Part shown: in pieces, positions 14,395 to 22,962 of the stretch | Layout of the letters: the number at the start of each line of letters is the position of its first letter | Numbering within the stretch: the stretch's first letter is position 1 | Assembly (NCBI GenBank): GCA_964401335.1 | Contig: CAYNYK010000082.1 | Span: 1 to 23,818 of the forward strand | DNA from: JAAYCU01 sp964401335 | GTDB lineage: Bacteria > Planctomycetota > Phycisphaerae > UBA1845 > PWPN01 | Direction of reading: 5' to 3' | DNA: 23,818 nt | Position numbers and translations under genes: made by a program | Notes under the pieces: model-generated | Database searches by the model: none | Told to the model about the DNA's origin: nothing | The model's input: only the letters and a program-made list of their open reading frames with translations

Positions 14395-15348
14395 ATGGCC
14401 ATGATCCAAGTCAAGAACCTGACCAAGGCTTTCGGGTCGGTCGTGGCGGTGAACAACATTTCCTTCAATGTCCAGGAAGGCGAGATCGTCGGCTTCCTCG
14501 GACCGAACGGGGCCGGCAAGAGTACCACGCTCCGCATCCTGACCTGCTTCATACCCGCCACCGGCGGCGAGGCCACCATCGCCGGGTATGATGTATTCAC
14601 CCAGTCGATCGACGTACGGCGGGTCATCGGCTACCTGCCGGAAGGCAATCCTCTTTATCCGGAAATGCGCGTTCGCGAATACCTGGATTTTCGGGGCAAG
14701 CTCCGGCGCATGCCGCGTGATCAGCGAATCCCCGCGGTCCAGCGGGTGGTCGAGCGCTGCTGGCTGGGCGATTTCATCGATCGGCCTATCGGCCAGCTTT
14801 CCAAGGGTATGAAGCAGCGGGTAGGCCTGGCCGATGCCCTCCTCCACGACCCCAAAGTGCTGGTCCTCGACGAGCCGACCATCGGCCTTGATCCCAATCA
14901 GATTCGAGAAACCCGCAAATTGATTACCGAACTGGGCAAACGGCACACGATCATCCTCAGCTCGCATATTCTGCCCGAGGTGGAGGCCGTCTGTTCGCGA
15001 ACCATCATCATCGCCGGCGGACAAATTCGCGCCAGCGGGACGATCAACGAGGTCCGTGAGCGCATCAAAGGCGCTTCCCGGCTGCTGGCCGAGGTCAAGG
15101 GGCCGAAAAACGAGGTCGAGGCGGCGATCCGTCGTATCGAGGGAGTTAAGAACGTCGAATCCACCACCGTCGAGGGTTGGAACCGCCTGCGTATCGAAAG
15201 CTCGAATCGCCGCGACCTGCGCGAGGATATCGCCGCTACGGTCATGCGGCAGAATTGGTCGTTACGGGAGTTGCGGCTTGAAGTGGGCAGCCTGGAGGAG
15301 TTTTTCATTCAGATCACCGCCGAGGCGGCGGCCATCCCCCGGGCATGA
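14395..15348 (+). CDS. Gld-like ABC transporter ATPase
   Basis: ATP-hydrolysing subunit of an ABC-2 type system, 317 residues, cytoplasmic. Walker A is GPNGAGKST (36-44), the signature is LSKGMKQR (135-142, in place of LSGGQ), Walker B is VLVLDEP (155-161) and the H-loop is SSH (189-191). After the nucleotide-binding domain, residues 215-317 form the extra C-terminal domain seen in GldA/CcmA-like ATPases. ATG 14395 has GAAAGGAA upstream; a longer frame starts at 14326 without support. The permease follows after 79 bases, then the GldG-like and DUF4340 partners. That gene order is the one known for Gld-type systems in Bacteroidetes and for similar, functionally undefined loci in other phyla. 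No gliding role is implied here. Confidence 0.95.
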   Translation: MAMIQVKNLTKAFGSVVAVNNISFNVQEGEIVGFLGPNGAGKSTTLRILTCFIPATGGEATIAGYDVFTQSIDVRRVIGYLPEGNPLYPEMRVREYLDFRGKLRRMPRDQRIPAVQRVVERCWLGDFIDRPIGQLSKGMKQRVGLADALLHDPKVLVLDEPTIGLDPNQIRETRKLITELGKRHTIILSSHILPEVEAVCSRTIIIAGGQIRASGTINEVRERIKGASRLLAEVKGPKNEVEAAIRRIEGVKNVESTTVEGWNRLRIESSNRRDLREDIAATVMRQNWSLRELRLEVGSLEEFFIQITAEAAAIPRA

Positions 15349-15427
15349 TCGCCGTGAGAGAGCGGTAAACCGGAAAACCCTATTCATCTGACCGGTGTCA
15401 TTCAAGAGAACCAGAGAGGATTTGAAA

Positions 15428-16243
15428 ATGTCGGCAAGTAACTCGAATCCATCAGCTACGCAGGGCGTCAGCGCCAGCGAGCGCGTCCAGTTGACCGACG
15501 CGACCGGCGGCGCCCCCGCGGGAGGCAGCGCCACCTGGGCGATTGTTCAGCGGGAGTTGTCCTCCCTCTTCTTCTCACCGATCGCCTATATCATTGGTTT
15601 TATCTTTTTGTTCATGACCGGATGGTTTTTTCTCTCGGAAACGTTGGTTTCCGGGGGTGAGGCCAGCCTGCGTCTGCTCTTCGAGCGTATGGCCGCCGTT
15701 CTGGTCTTCGCCTTGCCCCTGTTAACCATGCGTTCCATCGCCGACGAGTTCGCCAGTGGCACCATCGAAACGCTCATGACCGCCCCGGTCACGGATGCCT
15801 CGGTGATACTTGGCAAATTCCTGGGCGCATTGGTGTTTTTCATGGCTCTACTGGCCGCCACCCTTCTCCACGCCCTCATCCTCGCTCGCTATGCCGAACC
15901 CATCTGGTCCGGCATCATGGTCGGCTACCTGGGTCTGATTCTGCTCGGCGGGCTATTCATCGCCGTAGGCGTTTTCGCCAGTAGTTGCACCAAGCACCAG
16001 CTTCTGGCGGCGATCATTGCCATGACTCTCCTGGCCCTCTTCACCTTCGTGGTCAACTACGGAGCGCAATACGCCAAGGATGAATGGGTGCGTAACCTTT
16101 GTGCATACCTCAATATACTCGGTCACTATGACGACTTCGGTAAAGGCATTGTGGATCTGGCCAGCGTGATCTTTTTTGTCAGCGGGGCGGGATTCTTCCT
16201 GTTCCTGGCGACGAAAGTATTGGAGTCCCGACGATGGCGCTAA
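15428..16243 (+). CDS. Gld-like ABC-2 permease
   Basis: Membrane subunit partnering the ATPase encoded upstream, 271 residues. After a Ser/Thr/Ala-rich N-terminal tail (1-35) there are six hydrophobic segments, starting at SPIAYIIGFIFLFMTGWFF (50-68) and ending at VIFFVSGAGFFLFLATKVL. The motif DEFASGTIETLMTAPVTD between TM2 and TM3 is typical of the ABC-2/GldF family. ATG 15428 is chosen because AGAGGA lies about eight bases upstream; a GTG at 15395 is the alternative. Its last 10 bases overlap the start of the GldG-like gene (ATG at 16234), which implies translational coupling. Confidence 0.92.
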   Translation: MSASNSNPSATQGVSASERVQLTDATGGAPAGGSATWAIVQRELSSLFFSPIAYIIGFIFLFMTGWFFLSETLVSGGEASLRLLFERMAAVLVFALPLLTMRSIADEFASGTIETLMTAPVTDASVILGKFLGALVFFMALLAATLLHALILARYAEPIWSGIMVGYLGLILLGGLFIAVGVFASSCTKHQLLAAIIAMTLLALFTFVVNYGAQYAKDEWVRNLCAYLNILGHYDDFGKGIVDLASVIFFVSGAGFFLFLATKVLESRRWR

Positions 16244-18948
16244 ATCAAACCAACAGCAACGTATCGGCCACCGGTCGCCGATGGTTTTTCGGTACAAATG
16301 TGATCGTGGCCATTCTGCTGGTCGCCTTTGTGATCGTCGCGATCAACTGGGTGGCCCATAATAGCGGCAAACGTCTCGACATGACCAGCGGGCTGACCAG
16401 CCATGCCCTGAGCCCACGAACTCAAAAACTGGTCGACCAGGCCAAGGGCTCGCTAAATATCACGGTCGTCTACACCTCAGACGAACCGCAAAGCGATCGC
16501 AAGAAATACCTGCCTAAGTTGCAGGATTATCTCACCGAATTGACCCATTACAGCAACAAGGTCAAGGTGGAGTACCTGCACACCGGTAACCAAAGGGCCG
16601 AGCTGCGTAATTGTATCCAGAAGAAATATACCGAGGAAACCTCCCAATTCCGTGAAACCAGCGAGCATGCCGCAAGTACCTGGAAAGTACTCGACGAGGC
16701 ATTGAAGACGGCTATAAGCCGAATCAACACTCTGTTCGCCCAAAACACCATGCTCGCCCGTTTCCCCATGACCGCCAACATTCGGGCGACGCTGGACAGC
16801 GATCTGAAATTGATCGAGAAAACCCGCACGGAAATTCAAGATCTGACCCAGGGCGAGGGTCTGCCCCGTTATCAGGAGGCCAACAATAAGATCAAGGAGA
16901 CCGTCCGTACCATCAAGGAACATCTGGAAAAAACCCGGGAATGGACGGTTCAGATGGATACCCTGGTCCGGGAATTGTCCGACCTCCAAAAAGCCGAGTT
17001 CGTGCTGGAAACCCAGCGAAAGACCCTGGAATTAACCGCTCTGGCCATGCAACTCCAGCAGATCGCCGGAAAGGTGGAAGACCCCACCGTCCCCGAGAAT
17101 CCCAAAGAGGTCATCAAGGAGTTCACCAACGCCCTCAAGAAACTGGCGAACTGGCTGCAAGACGAATCCAGCCGGGTCAATACCTACGTAAAGAAATACC
17201 CGGCCATCCAGTACCACCCCGACTGGGAATTCCAGGAGGCGATTTTTGTCTTCAAGCTGCCGTCCATTCTTAATCAGATGGCCACGCAGGCCACCAGTGT
17301 GAGTGAGCAGTTACGGGACATTCTGACCCGAGAGGACATTCCGCTCGACCAACAGCAAAACGTCATCCGACAGTTACGCCAGATGGCCGGCCAGTTCCAG
17401 GAGCGGCTGCAAGTCTGGTCTGCCGGTATTATTAAGGTGCTTAATGAATTCAACGCCATCGACCAGGCCAGCCGCGATTTCCTGGCCGACACCGGTACAT
17501 TGCTCAAAGATCCACTTGAGCAAATCAATCAACTCACCGCCAAGGTCGACGCCCTGCCGGAGTTGAAGAACCTTGACGAGGTTTCTCGCCGTCTGCAGGA
17601 AGAAAACATCGTCGTGGTGGAGGATGACAAACAGGTTCGCGTGCTGACCTTCGAGGATGTCTGGCCCGTGGCCGATCCCCTCAAGGGCATAGCCCGCACC
17701 GCCCCCGAAGAACAGCGGCGCATTTTCGATGGTGACAGCGTAATCGGCGACGCGCTTCTCTCGCTTCAGGTGAAGAAACCCTTCGCGACCGTGATTCTGA
17801 CCGCCTACGAGACGCCTCCTTCCCCCCAGATGATGCAGTTCGGCCAGATGCGAAAGAATACGGGCATGATCCCCCTCGAAGGTTTGACCACGCTCAAGGA
17901 CCGATTGACCAAGGCGAATTTCGCGGTCAAGGAGTGGAACCTAGGCGGCGAGGGCGATGAGAGCAAACGACCCGAGCCCGAGGAAGGTACGCAACCGATC
18001 TACGTATTCCTGCCACCGGCCGAGACGCCGAAGATGAACCCCTTCATGCGCGGTCCGGATATGAAGAGTTTCGGAGAACCGGAGTTGGCCAAGGTACGCG
18101 AAGCCCTGCAGGATAACGGTCGGGCTTTGTTCCTCTGCTATTACGCCTACGGGCCGATGCCGGAATATGGATATCAGTCTTACCTGGAGAATGAATGGGG
18201 GATCAAAGTTGATTTCACTTATCGGGTTCTGCATGGAGTCATCGATAACACCAACCCAAACCGTTTCGGCATAAACTTCCAACGCTGGGCCTACCTCCAG
18301 TTGAACAACTTCACCGACCACCCCATCGGGGCGCCGTTCAAAGCGCGACGCATGTTCCTCCGCGAGGCCTGCCCGGTCCAGCCGACGGAGAAACAACCGG
18401 AAGCCGTCCGTGTTGAACCGGTTCTGGTGGTACCGAACACTCCCGATATCTGGGCGGAGAACGATCTTGACCCAATCATTCGGGCTGTTCTGTCCGGCGA
18501 GCGCAACAGTACGTTCACCCGCGGTTCAGCGGCCATGTCGCCGCCCTTCCCGGTCATTCTGGCCGCCGAAAAGAAGTCCCCCGCCACCCAACCCGCCACC
18601 GATGAGCCCGCGACCACACAACCGACGGGACCCGTCAGCCGAGCGGTGGTCATGGGTACCGGACTATCCATTATCGACGGATATGTCGATCGGCGCATCT
18701 TGGTTTCCCGCGGGCAGGAGCAGGTGCTCGTTTCCGAGCCGGCGCCGACTGAAAATCTCGACCTGTTCGTCAACGCTCTTTACTGGTTGGCCGATCGACC
18801 CGAACTTATTGCCGCGGGACCGGTCGATATCCCCCTCATACCCGCGGTCGAGTCGGACAACTACACCCGGCTCTGGATTCTCTGCGTAGGGTGGGCCGGG
18901 GTGGTCCTGGTCTTTGGTATTGTCATGATGGTTATTCGCGCGAGGTAG
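16234..18948 (+). CDS. GldG-like ABC auxiliary protein with long helical insertion
   Basis: Membrane-anchored partner of the ABC system, 904 residues, much longer than the roughly 500-700 usual for GldG-like proteins. TM1 is at about 19-41 and a C-terminal TM at about 880-901, with the bulk between them presumably periplasmic. Residues 45-120 and 455-800 fit the GldG/ABC-auxiliary fold (LDMTSGLTSHALSPRTQ; VEYLHTG; ENIVVVEDDKQVRVLTFEDVW). Between them, residues 120-455 are almost wholly charged and helical, with Gln/Leu/Glu spacing that suggests several coiled coils. Near 790-810 is a Thr-Gln-Pro linker (PATQPATDEPATTQPTG), a style shared with the next protein. The start codon overlaps the permease gene by 10 bases and the stop is four bases before the DUF4340 start. 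A transport substrate cannot be named. Confidence 0.88.
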   Translation: MALNQTNSNVSATGRRWFFGTNVIVAILLVAFVIVAINWVAHNSGKRLDMTSGLTSHALSPRTQKLVDQAKGSLNITVVYTSDEPQSDRKKYLPKLQDYLTELTHYSNKVKVEYLHTGNQRAELRNCIQKKYTEETSQFRETSEHAASTWKVLDEALKTAISRINTLFAQNTMLARFPMTANIRATLDSDLKLIEKTRTEIQDLTQGEGLPRYQEANNKIKETVRTIKEHLEKTREWTVQMDTLVRELSDLQKAEFVLETQRKTLELTALAMQLQQIAGKVEDPTVPENPKEVIKEFTNALKKLANWLQDESSRVNTYVKKYPAIQYHPDWEFQEAIFVFKLPSILNQMATQATSVSEQLRDILTREDIPLDQQQNVIRQLRQMAGQFQERLQVWSAGIIKVLNEFNAIDQASRDFLADTGTLLKDPLEQINQLTAKVDALPELKNLDEVSRRLQEENIVVVEDDKQVRVLTFEDVWPVADPLKGIARTAPEEQRRIFDGDSVIGDALLSLQVKKPFATVILTAYETPPSPQMMQFGQMRKNTGMIPLEGLTTLKDRLTKANFAVKEWNLGGEGDESKRPEPEEGTQPIYVFLPPAETPKMNPFMRGPDMKSFGEPELAKVREALQDNGRALFLCYYAYGPMPEYGYQSYLENEWGIKVDFTYRVLHGVIDNTNPNRFGINFQRWAYLQLNNFTDHPIGAPFKARRMFLREACPVQPTEKQPEAVRVEPVLVVPNTPDIWAENDLDPIIRAVLSGERNSTFTRGSAAMSPPFPVILAAEKKSPATQPATDEPATTQPTGPVSRAVVMGTGLSIIDGYVDRRILVSRGQEQVLVSEPAPTENLDLFVNALYWLADRPELIAAGPVDIPLIPAVESDNYTRLWILCVGWAGVVLVFGIVMMVIRAR

Positions 18949-18952
18949 AACC

Positions 18953-21250
18953 ATGAACACCAAGACAACACTGGTCCTGGCTTTGATTGCCGCTGTCGTC
19001 GCGGTCTATATTTTCGTCGTGGACAAACCGTGGGAGGCCAAACCCGAACCTGAGCAGCCCAAAACCACGGCCAAGGATCTTTTCGACCCACAGCCGGCCG
19101 ACACCGATCGTTTCGAACTGACTCTGCACGGCACCCAGGGTGTTTTCGAAAAAGGCGAGGACGACCAATGGATCATGCGCCAGCCGATCGAAGGCCGGGC
19201 CAGCAACTCCGACATCAATCATTTGATCAGCACACTGTCAACGGTGAAGTTCATGAAGGAGTATGGTCCGAAAGACAAGGACCGGCCAAGCCCGGAGGTG
19301 ACCCGTCTCGACAAGCCCACCGTGCAGGCCAAGCTCTATAAGGACGGCAAGATACAGGCGGCGATTAAAATCGGCGCCCGCCTGCCCACCGGCAAGGGTA
19401 ATTACCTCGAGATCGAGGGTTCCGACAAGGTTTACGAATCCCAAAGGGAGATGGATATTTATTTTAGTCGAACCATCGAGCAGTACCGCGACAAGCGGAT
19501 CTTCCCCGCCAACGTCGGAAACGCCGAGGTAGTCTCTGCCGAGGGGCTGGTCAACTATACCCTTGTCAAAAACAACGAAAATTGGGTCATTGAATCGGAA
19601 CCGCGCGGCCAGGCCGACAAATCGGCGGTGGACAGCGTCACCTCGGCGGTCATGAACCTGTATGCTCAAGACTGGAAAGATGACAAGCCGGAATCGCTCA
19701 AGCCTTATGGGCTCGATCCGCCCCGCCTGAAAATCACGGTGCAAACGAAGCGTACGATTCCCGCTAAGGCTAAACCCGGCGATCCGGATACCCAGCCGGC
19801 CGACACTCAGCCGTCGGAAAAGGAACACAAACTCACCCTGCTTGTCGGGGCCCCTATCGATCCCACGGACACGGAAAATACACAGTACTTCGCCAAGACG
19901 GATGAAGCACCCTGGGTCTTCTCCATTCGCGCGGAGCCCTACAAGAACGTAACCAAGTCGCTCGACGATCTGCGCGACAAGAATCTGGCCGGTATGGTCG
20001 AGCCGAGCAAGGCAACCTCGGTCCTGGTGGAAACGCCGGAACACAGCGTTCATTTGGTCAAGGACGGCAGCATCTGGAAATTCAAGGACGGAAACGAGGC
20101 CGATCAGGTCGCCGTCTCCGACCTGCTCCGCGCGATCAAGAATCTCAAGGCCGAAGCCTTTGTTTCCGCCAAGGATTTATTGATCCCCGCCGACTGGGAC
20201 CACCCCCGCGCCAGAGTGACCGTTACCCTTCAAGGCGAACTCAACCCTCTCGTCCTGCTGGTGGGACCGACCAGCGCCAGCGGCAAGATGGCACATGTTC
20301 GCAAGGCGGCGGAGCAGGTTATCGCCGCCGTGCGCGAGGAGGATGTCGCTCAATTTCTGGCCTCCCCGCTGGCCTATCGTGACCGTACCGTATTGGTGTT
20401 TCCTTCCGCGCGGGCCTCGACAATGGAGATTACCCGAGCGAATGGGACCAGACTGGTTTTAAGCAAGGTGGACAACGAGTGGCGAATAATTGAACCGGTG
20501 GAAGCCAAGGCGAATACCGAGGCCGTCACCAATTTACTACAGGATCTCGCCATGCTCCGAGCGGAAGGCGTCTTGGCCGGTGCAGGCGAGGTAAGCAAGG
20601 CCGGCCTGGACCACCCGGCGGTCACCGTTGCCGTCACCGTGCAACCGCCCAAGCCCGCTACCCAACCCACGGAAACGCAACCGGCCGTCCCGCCAACCGT
20701 CTATACGCTTGTGTTGAATCAGAAGGACGAGAAGACCTACGCCATGCGGCCGGATCAAACCGCCGACGCCATTGTCTATCGTCTGGATAACAAGGTTTTT
20801 CAGGATGCGACCGCGGAAATGCACGATCTGCAGATAACCCGGTTTGAAACCGATCAGGTCACTGAAATCGGTTTCGCCTCATCCGATCTGCAAATGGTGT
20901 TCAGCCGTCATGAGCAGGAGTGGAAATATCAGACCGATCCGGTTCTGCCCATTGATAAACAAAAAGTCACTGACGCCATCGAGAAGTTCCGTGATCTGCG
21001 TACGCATCGTTACGTGGCCTACAAAATCGAGGACCCCGCGGCTTACAAGCTCAATGAAAACGTGCGGCGGGTTTCGATCACCCTGCAGGACGGCAAGAAA
21101 ATGGAGATCGTGCTTTCCAGCGTCGGTCCTGAGAACGACCCGGATAAAAGCCGATATGCCCGGTTGGCGGACTCCGAAAAAGTCTTTTTGTTGACGGGCG
21201 AGCAAGCCCAGGCCTTTGTCAAGAGCCTGGAGGATTTTGAAAAGCGTTGA
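18953..21250 (+). CDS. Five-module DUF4340 membrane-anchored protein
   Basis: Periplasmic-facing protein of 765 residues with one N-terminal TM (5-23). Five copies of a module of about 50 residues can be aligned by eye, at about 52-103, 191-242, 355-405, 488-543 and 636-690. Each has a beta-hairpin with a central Trp (QWIMRQP; NWVIESEP; IWKFKDG; EWRIIEP; EWKYQTDP), then Ala/Asn-rich helices ending in a leucine-rich turn. This matches the DUF4340 family, which accompanies Gld-like ABC operons. Linkers at about 280-288 and 568-580 are Thr-Gln-Pro rich. The ATG has GAGGT five bases upstream and follows the previous stop by four bases, so it belongs to the same operon. It probably scaffolds or senses for the ABC complex; no enzyme motif is seen. 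Confidence 0.9.
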   Translation: MNTKTTLVLALIAAVVAVYIFVVDKPWEAKPEPEQPKTTAKDLFDPQPADTDRFELTLHGTQGVFEKGEDDQWIMRQPIEGRASNSDINHLISTLSTVKFMKEYGPKDKDRPSPEVTRLDKPTVQAKLYKDGKIQAAIKIGARLPTGKGNYLEIEGSDKVYESQREMDIYFSRTIEQYRDKRIFPANVGNAEVVSAEGLVNYTLVKNNENWVIESEPRGQADKSAVDSVTSAVMNLYAQDWKDDKPESLKPYGLDPPRLKITVQTKRTIPAKAKPGDPDTQPADTQPSEKEHKLTLLVGAPIDPTDTENTQYFAKTDEAPWVFSIRAEPYKNVTKSLDDLRDKNLAGMVEPSKATSVLVETPEHSVHLVKDGSIWKFKDGNEADQVAVSDLLRAIKNLKAEAFVSAKDLLIPADWDHPRARVTVTLQGELNPLVLLVGPTSASGKMAHVRKAAEQVIAAVREEDVAQFLASPLAYRDRTVLVFPSARASTMEITRANGTRLVLSKVDNEWRIIEPVEAKANTEAVTNLLQDLAMLRAEGVLAGAGEVSKAGLDHPAVTVAVTVQPPKPATQPTETQPAVPPTVYTLVLNQKDEKTYAMRPDQTADAIVYRLDNKVFQDATAEMHDLQITRFETDQVTEIGFASSDLQMVFSRHEQEWKYQTDPVLPIDKQKVTDAIEKFRDLRTHRYVAYKIEDPAAYKLNENVRRVSITLQDGKKMEIVLSSVGPENDPDKSRYARLADSEKVFLLTGEQAQAFVKSLEDFEKR

Positions 21251-21345
21251 TCGAATCGAAGGTTGCGGAGCACGCAAGCACGCGACGTCCGCGGGTTTTA
21301 CGCGGGTCGCATAAGGATTGGGATCTCGCATCGAACAGGCTGCAG

Positions 21346-21633
21346 ATGTCCAAACCAAACCAACCCGTGTGTGTGACCGTTCTTTTTCGAGGTCATGTTC
21401 AAGGGGTGGGGTTTCGTTACACCACCGAACGCATTGCTCGCGGATTCGCCGTAACCGGCTATGTCCGGAACCTGGCCGATGGTCGTGTGGAAGTGCAGGC
21501 CGAGGGTGAACCAGCCGAGGTCAACGGCTTCATCAAGGAAATCGAAACATACATGAAAAACCATATCCACGAGCGGACCATCCAGGAAGGGCCGGCCACC
21601 GGTCATTTTTCGGATTTTTCCATTCGGTTTTAG
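21346..21633 (+). CDS. acyP: Acylphosphatase
   Basis: Small cytoplasmic hydrolase of carboxyl-phosphate bonds, 95 residues, normal family length. The signature FRGHVQGVGFRYTTER (14-29) supplies the catalytic Arg24, and GYVRNLADGRVEV (38-50) supplies Asn42, the residue that orients the water. ATG 21346 is preferred because family similarity begins a few residues later; the open frame reaches back to 21247 over the end of the DUF4340 gene. The ribosome-binding site is weak (AGG about nine bases away). It lies 95 bases after the ABC operon and just before the promoter for rpmI, so it is probably the operon's last gene or is read through from it. Confidence 0.94.
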   Translation: MSKPNQPVCVTVLFRGHVQGVGFRYTTERIARGFAVTGYVRNLADGRVEVQAEGEPAEVNGFIKEIETYMKNHIHERTIQEGPATGHFSDFSIRF

Positions 21634-21635
21634 AT

Positions 21636-21663
21636 TTGCATTACGGCCCGATTATGCTATAAT
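21636..21663 (+). promoter_or_regulatory. Promoter of rpmI-rplT
   Basis: TTGCAT (-35, four of six matches) at 21636-21641, a 16-base spacer, and a perfect TATAAT at 21658-21663. It starts two bases after the acylphosphatase stop codon. Transcription would begin near 21670, giving a leader of about 39 bases before rpmI. Confidence 0.8.
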
Positions 21664-21708
21664 ACTGGTTTTCAATAGTATGTAACTCATTGCAGGAAAG
21701 AGATTTAC

Positions 21709-21903
21709 ATGCCTAAGCAGAAAACGCACAAGGGTTTGAAGAAACGGGTTAAAGTCACCGGCCGAGGCAAGGTGCTTCGGCAAAAAGCCGGTAAAGGGCA
21801 TTTGCTCAGTTCCAAGACCGGTAAGCGTCGTCGTCATCTGCGTAAACCGGCCGGTATGATTCCGGCCGAGGAAAAACGAGCTTTGGACGCTCTTTGTCTG
21901 TAA
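21709..21903 (+). CDS. rpmI: Ribosomal protein bL35
   Basis: Large-subunit ribosomal protein of 64 residues, the full family length. It starts MPKQKTHKGLKKRVKVTG and has the conserved GKVLRQKAGKGHLLSSKT stretch and the RRRHLRKPAG motif. AGGAAAGAG lies upstream of the ATG. It is followed by rplT after 139 bases. In most bacteria infC precedes this pair; here the upstream neighbour is an acylphosphatase gene with a promoter between, so infC is either elsewhere or unlinked. Confidence 0.97.
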   Translation: MPKQKTHKGLKKRVKVTGRGKVLRQKAGKGHLLSSKTGKRRRHLRKPAGMIPAEEKRALDALCL

Positions 21904-22042
21904 TCCGGCGATCGCAAAACAGACGTAATCGTCCCTTGGGGCGAGCTTGGACCGGACAAAAATAAAAAACGTTAGTTTGCGTCGGCCAGAGTTAACCATC
22001 GCAGAAGAAACATTCGGCCGGCCTTTTTGAAGGAGAAGATCG

Positions 22043-22390
22043 ATGCCACGGGCAACCTCAGGTGCCGCCAGGGCCGCCAAGAAACGCCGCGTCCGCAATC
22101 AGACCAGCGGTTATTTCGGCGCTCGCAGTAAACAATACCGGACAAGTAAATCGGCCGTCACTCGCGCCGGTGTATTTGCCTACACCAGTCGTCGACTCCG
22201 TAAGCGCGATTATCGGGCCCTGTGGATCACCCGGATCACGGCGGCCTGCCGGATGCGGGGGATCAGCTATTCGCGGTTCATGAACGGTTTGAAAAAGGCC
22301 GCCGTCGGTCTCAATCGCAAGATGCTCAGCGAGCTGGCCATCCATGACCCGGTCGCTTTCGACAAAATCGTGGCCTTGGCCAACGGATAA
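22043..22390 (+). CDS. rplT: Ribosomal protein bL20
   Basis: Large-subunit assembly protein that binds 23S rRNA, 115 residues. It shows the long basic N-terminal helix (AAKKRRVRNQTSGYFGARSK), YTSRRLRKRDYRALWITRI, and the C-terminal globular domain with GISYSRFMNGLKKAAVGLNR and LSELAIHDP. AAGGAG lies seven bases before the ATG. The 139-base gap after rpmI may hold an autoregulatory L20-binding site, as known in E. coli and Bacillus leaders; near its end is a GGCCGGCC palindrome followed by TTTTT, but I cannot assign it firmly. A strong terminator follows at 22417. Confidence 0.97.
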   Translation: MPRATSGAARAAKKRRVRNQTSGYFGARSKQYRTSKSAVTRAGVFAYTSRRLRKRDYRALWITRITAACRMRGISYSRFMNGLKKAAVGLNRKMLSELAIHDPVAFDKIVALANG

Positions 22391-22416
22391 AGACGTATCC
22401 AATCGTCGCTTTTCCC

Positions 22417-22449
22417 GGCTGAATCGCTTCCTGCGATTTAGCCTTTTTT
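22417..22449 (+). terminator. Intrinsic terminator of rpmI-rplT
   Basis: An 11-position stem (GGCTGAATCGC / GCGATTTAGCC, one G-T pair) around a TTCCT loop, followed by six T. It lies 26 bases past the rplT stop codon. This is a textbook Rho-independent terminator. Confidence 0.92.
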
Positions 22450-22574
22450 GTTGAACAGATGAACAAATTCGTGGCCAAAGTCCAGTTACGCGGACACGGA
22501 GGACTTCGTGGCTCACCAACAGAGCTCTGAGGCCTGTTCCCGCCGACCTTGCATAGTGCTAACGTAACACAATC

Positions 22575-22769
22575 TTAACCCGGATAATTCACCACAGAGG
22601 CACTGAGACACGGAGGTTGGCTTTTAAGTGATAGATAAAATGCCTGTTCCGGCCGGATGGCTTATAAGCACTCTGCGGCTATATCTATCCTCGATTTTTT
22701 AACCTAAGTTCTTTCTTCTCCGTGACTCCCGTGTCTCCGTGGTAAACCCCGATGAATAATCCGGGTTAA
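22575..22769. repeat. 195-bp element with 17-bp terminal inverted repeats
   Basis: TTAACCCGGATAATTCA (22575-22591) and TGAATAATCCGGGTTAA (22753-22769) are inverted copies with one mismatch. Immediately inside lies a second, looser inverted pair of the CACAGAG / ACACGGAG type (22591-22616 and 22717-22743). There is no coding potential and no clear target duplication; both ends carry TTAA. It is MITE-like: a non-autonomous element that would need a transposase elsewhere. Confidence 0.7.
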
Positions 22770-22962
22770 CATGCGGGTAAGAAATGAGTGAGTATGATGC
22801 CCCCGAATTCTCGGTTGTAACGGATCAACGCCATACGTTTGAAACACTTTACTATCGAAAACGGTTCCAGGTCAAATCACGATCCATTGGACACTTGACC
22901 CGCAAACCCGCGAGATGGACAATGATATCAGTGAGAATCTCTATGAATACGGAGTGAAACCG

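Larger units (their letters stand above)
22391..22962. other. Intergenic region between rplT and hicB
   Basis: About 570 bases holding the rplT terminator (22417-22449), a degenerate inverted pair near 22473-22514 (TGGCCAAAGTCC against GGACTTCGTGGC), and a 195-bp inverted-repeat element (22575-22769). A 57-codon frame at 22784-22957 ends just before hicB, but it has only a weak ribosome-binding site and no family resemblance. No hicBA promoter is recognisable by eye. Confidence 0.6.

Noticed and set aside
13170..14627. A 485-codon open frame on the minus strand
   Set aside because: It runs antisense through the ABC ATPase start and in another frame through the ZIP gene, both confident genes. 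It has no ribosome-binding site or family motif.
22784..22957. 57-codon frame just upstream of hicB
   Set aside because: Weak ribosome-binding site, no recognisable family and no supporting codon pattern. Possible, but not supported enough to annotate.
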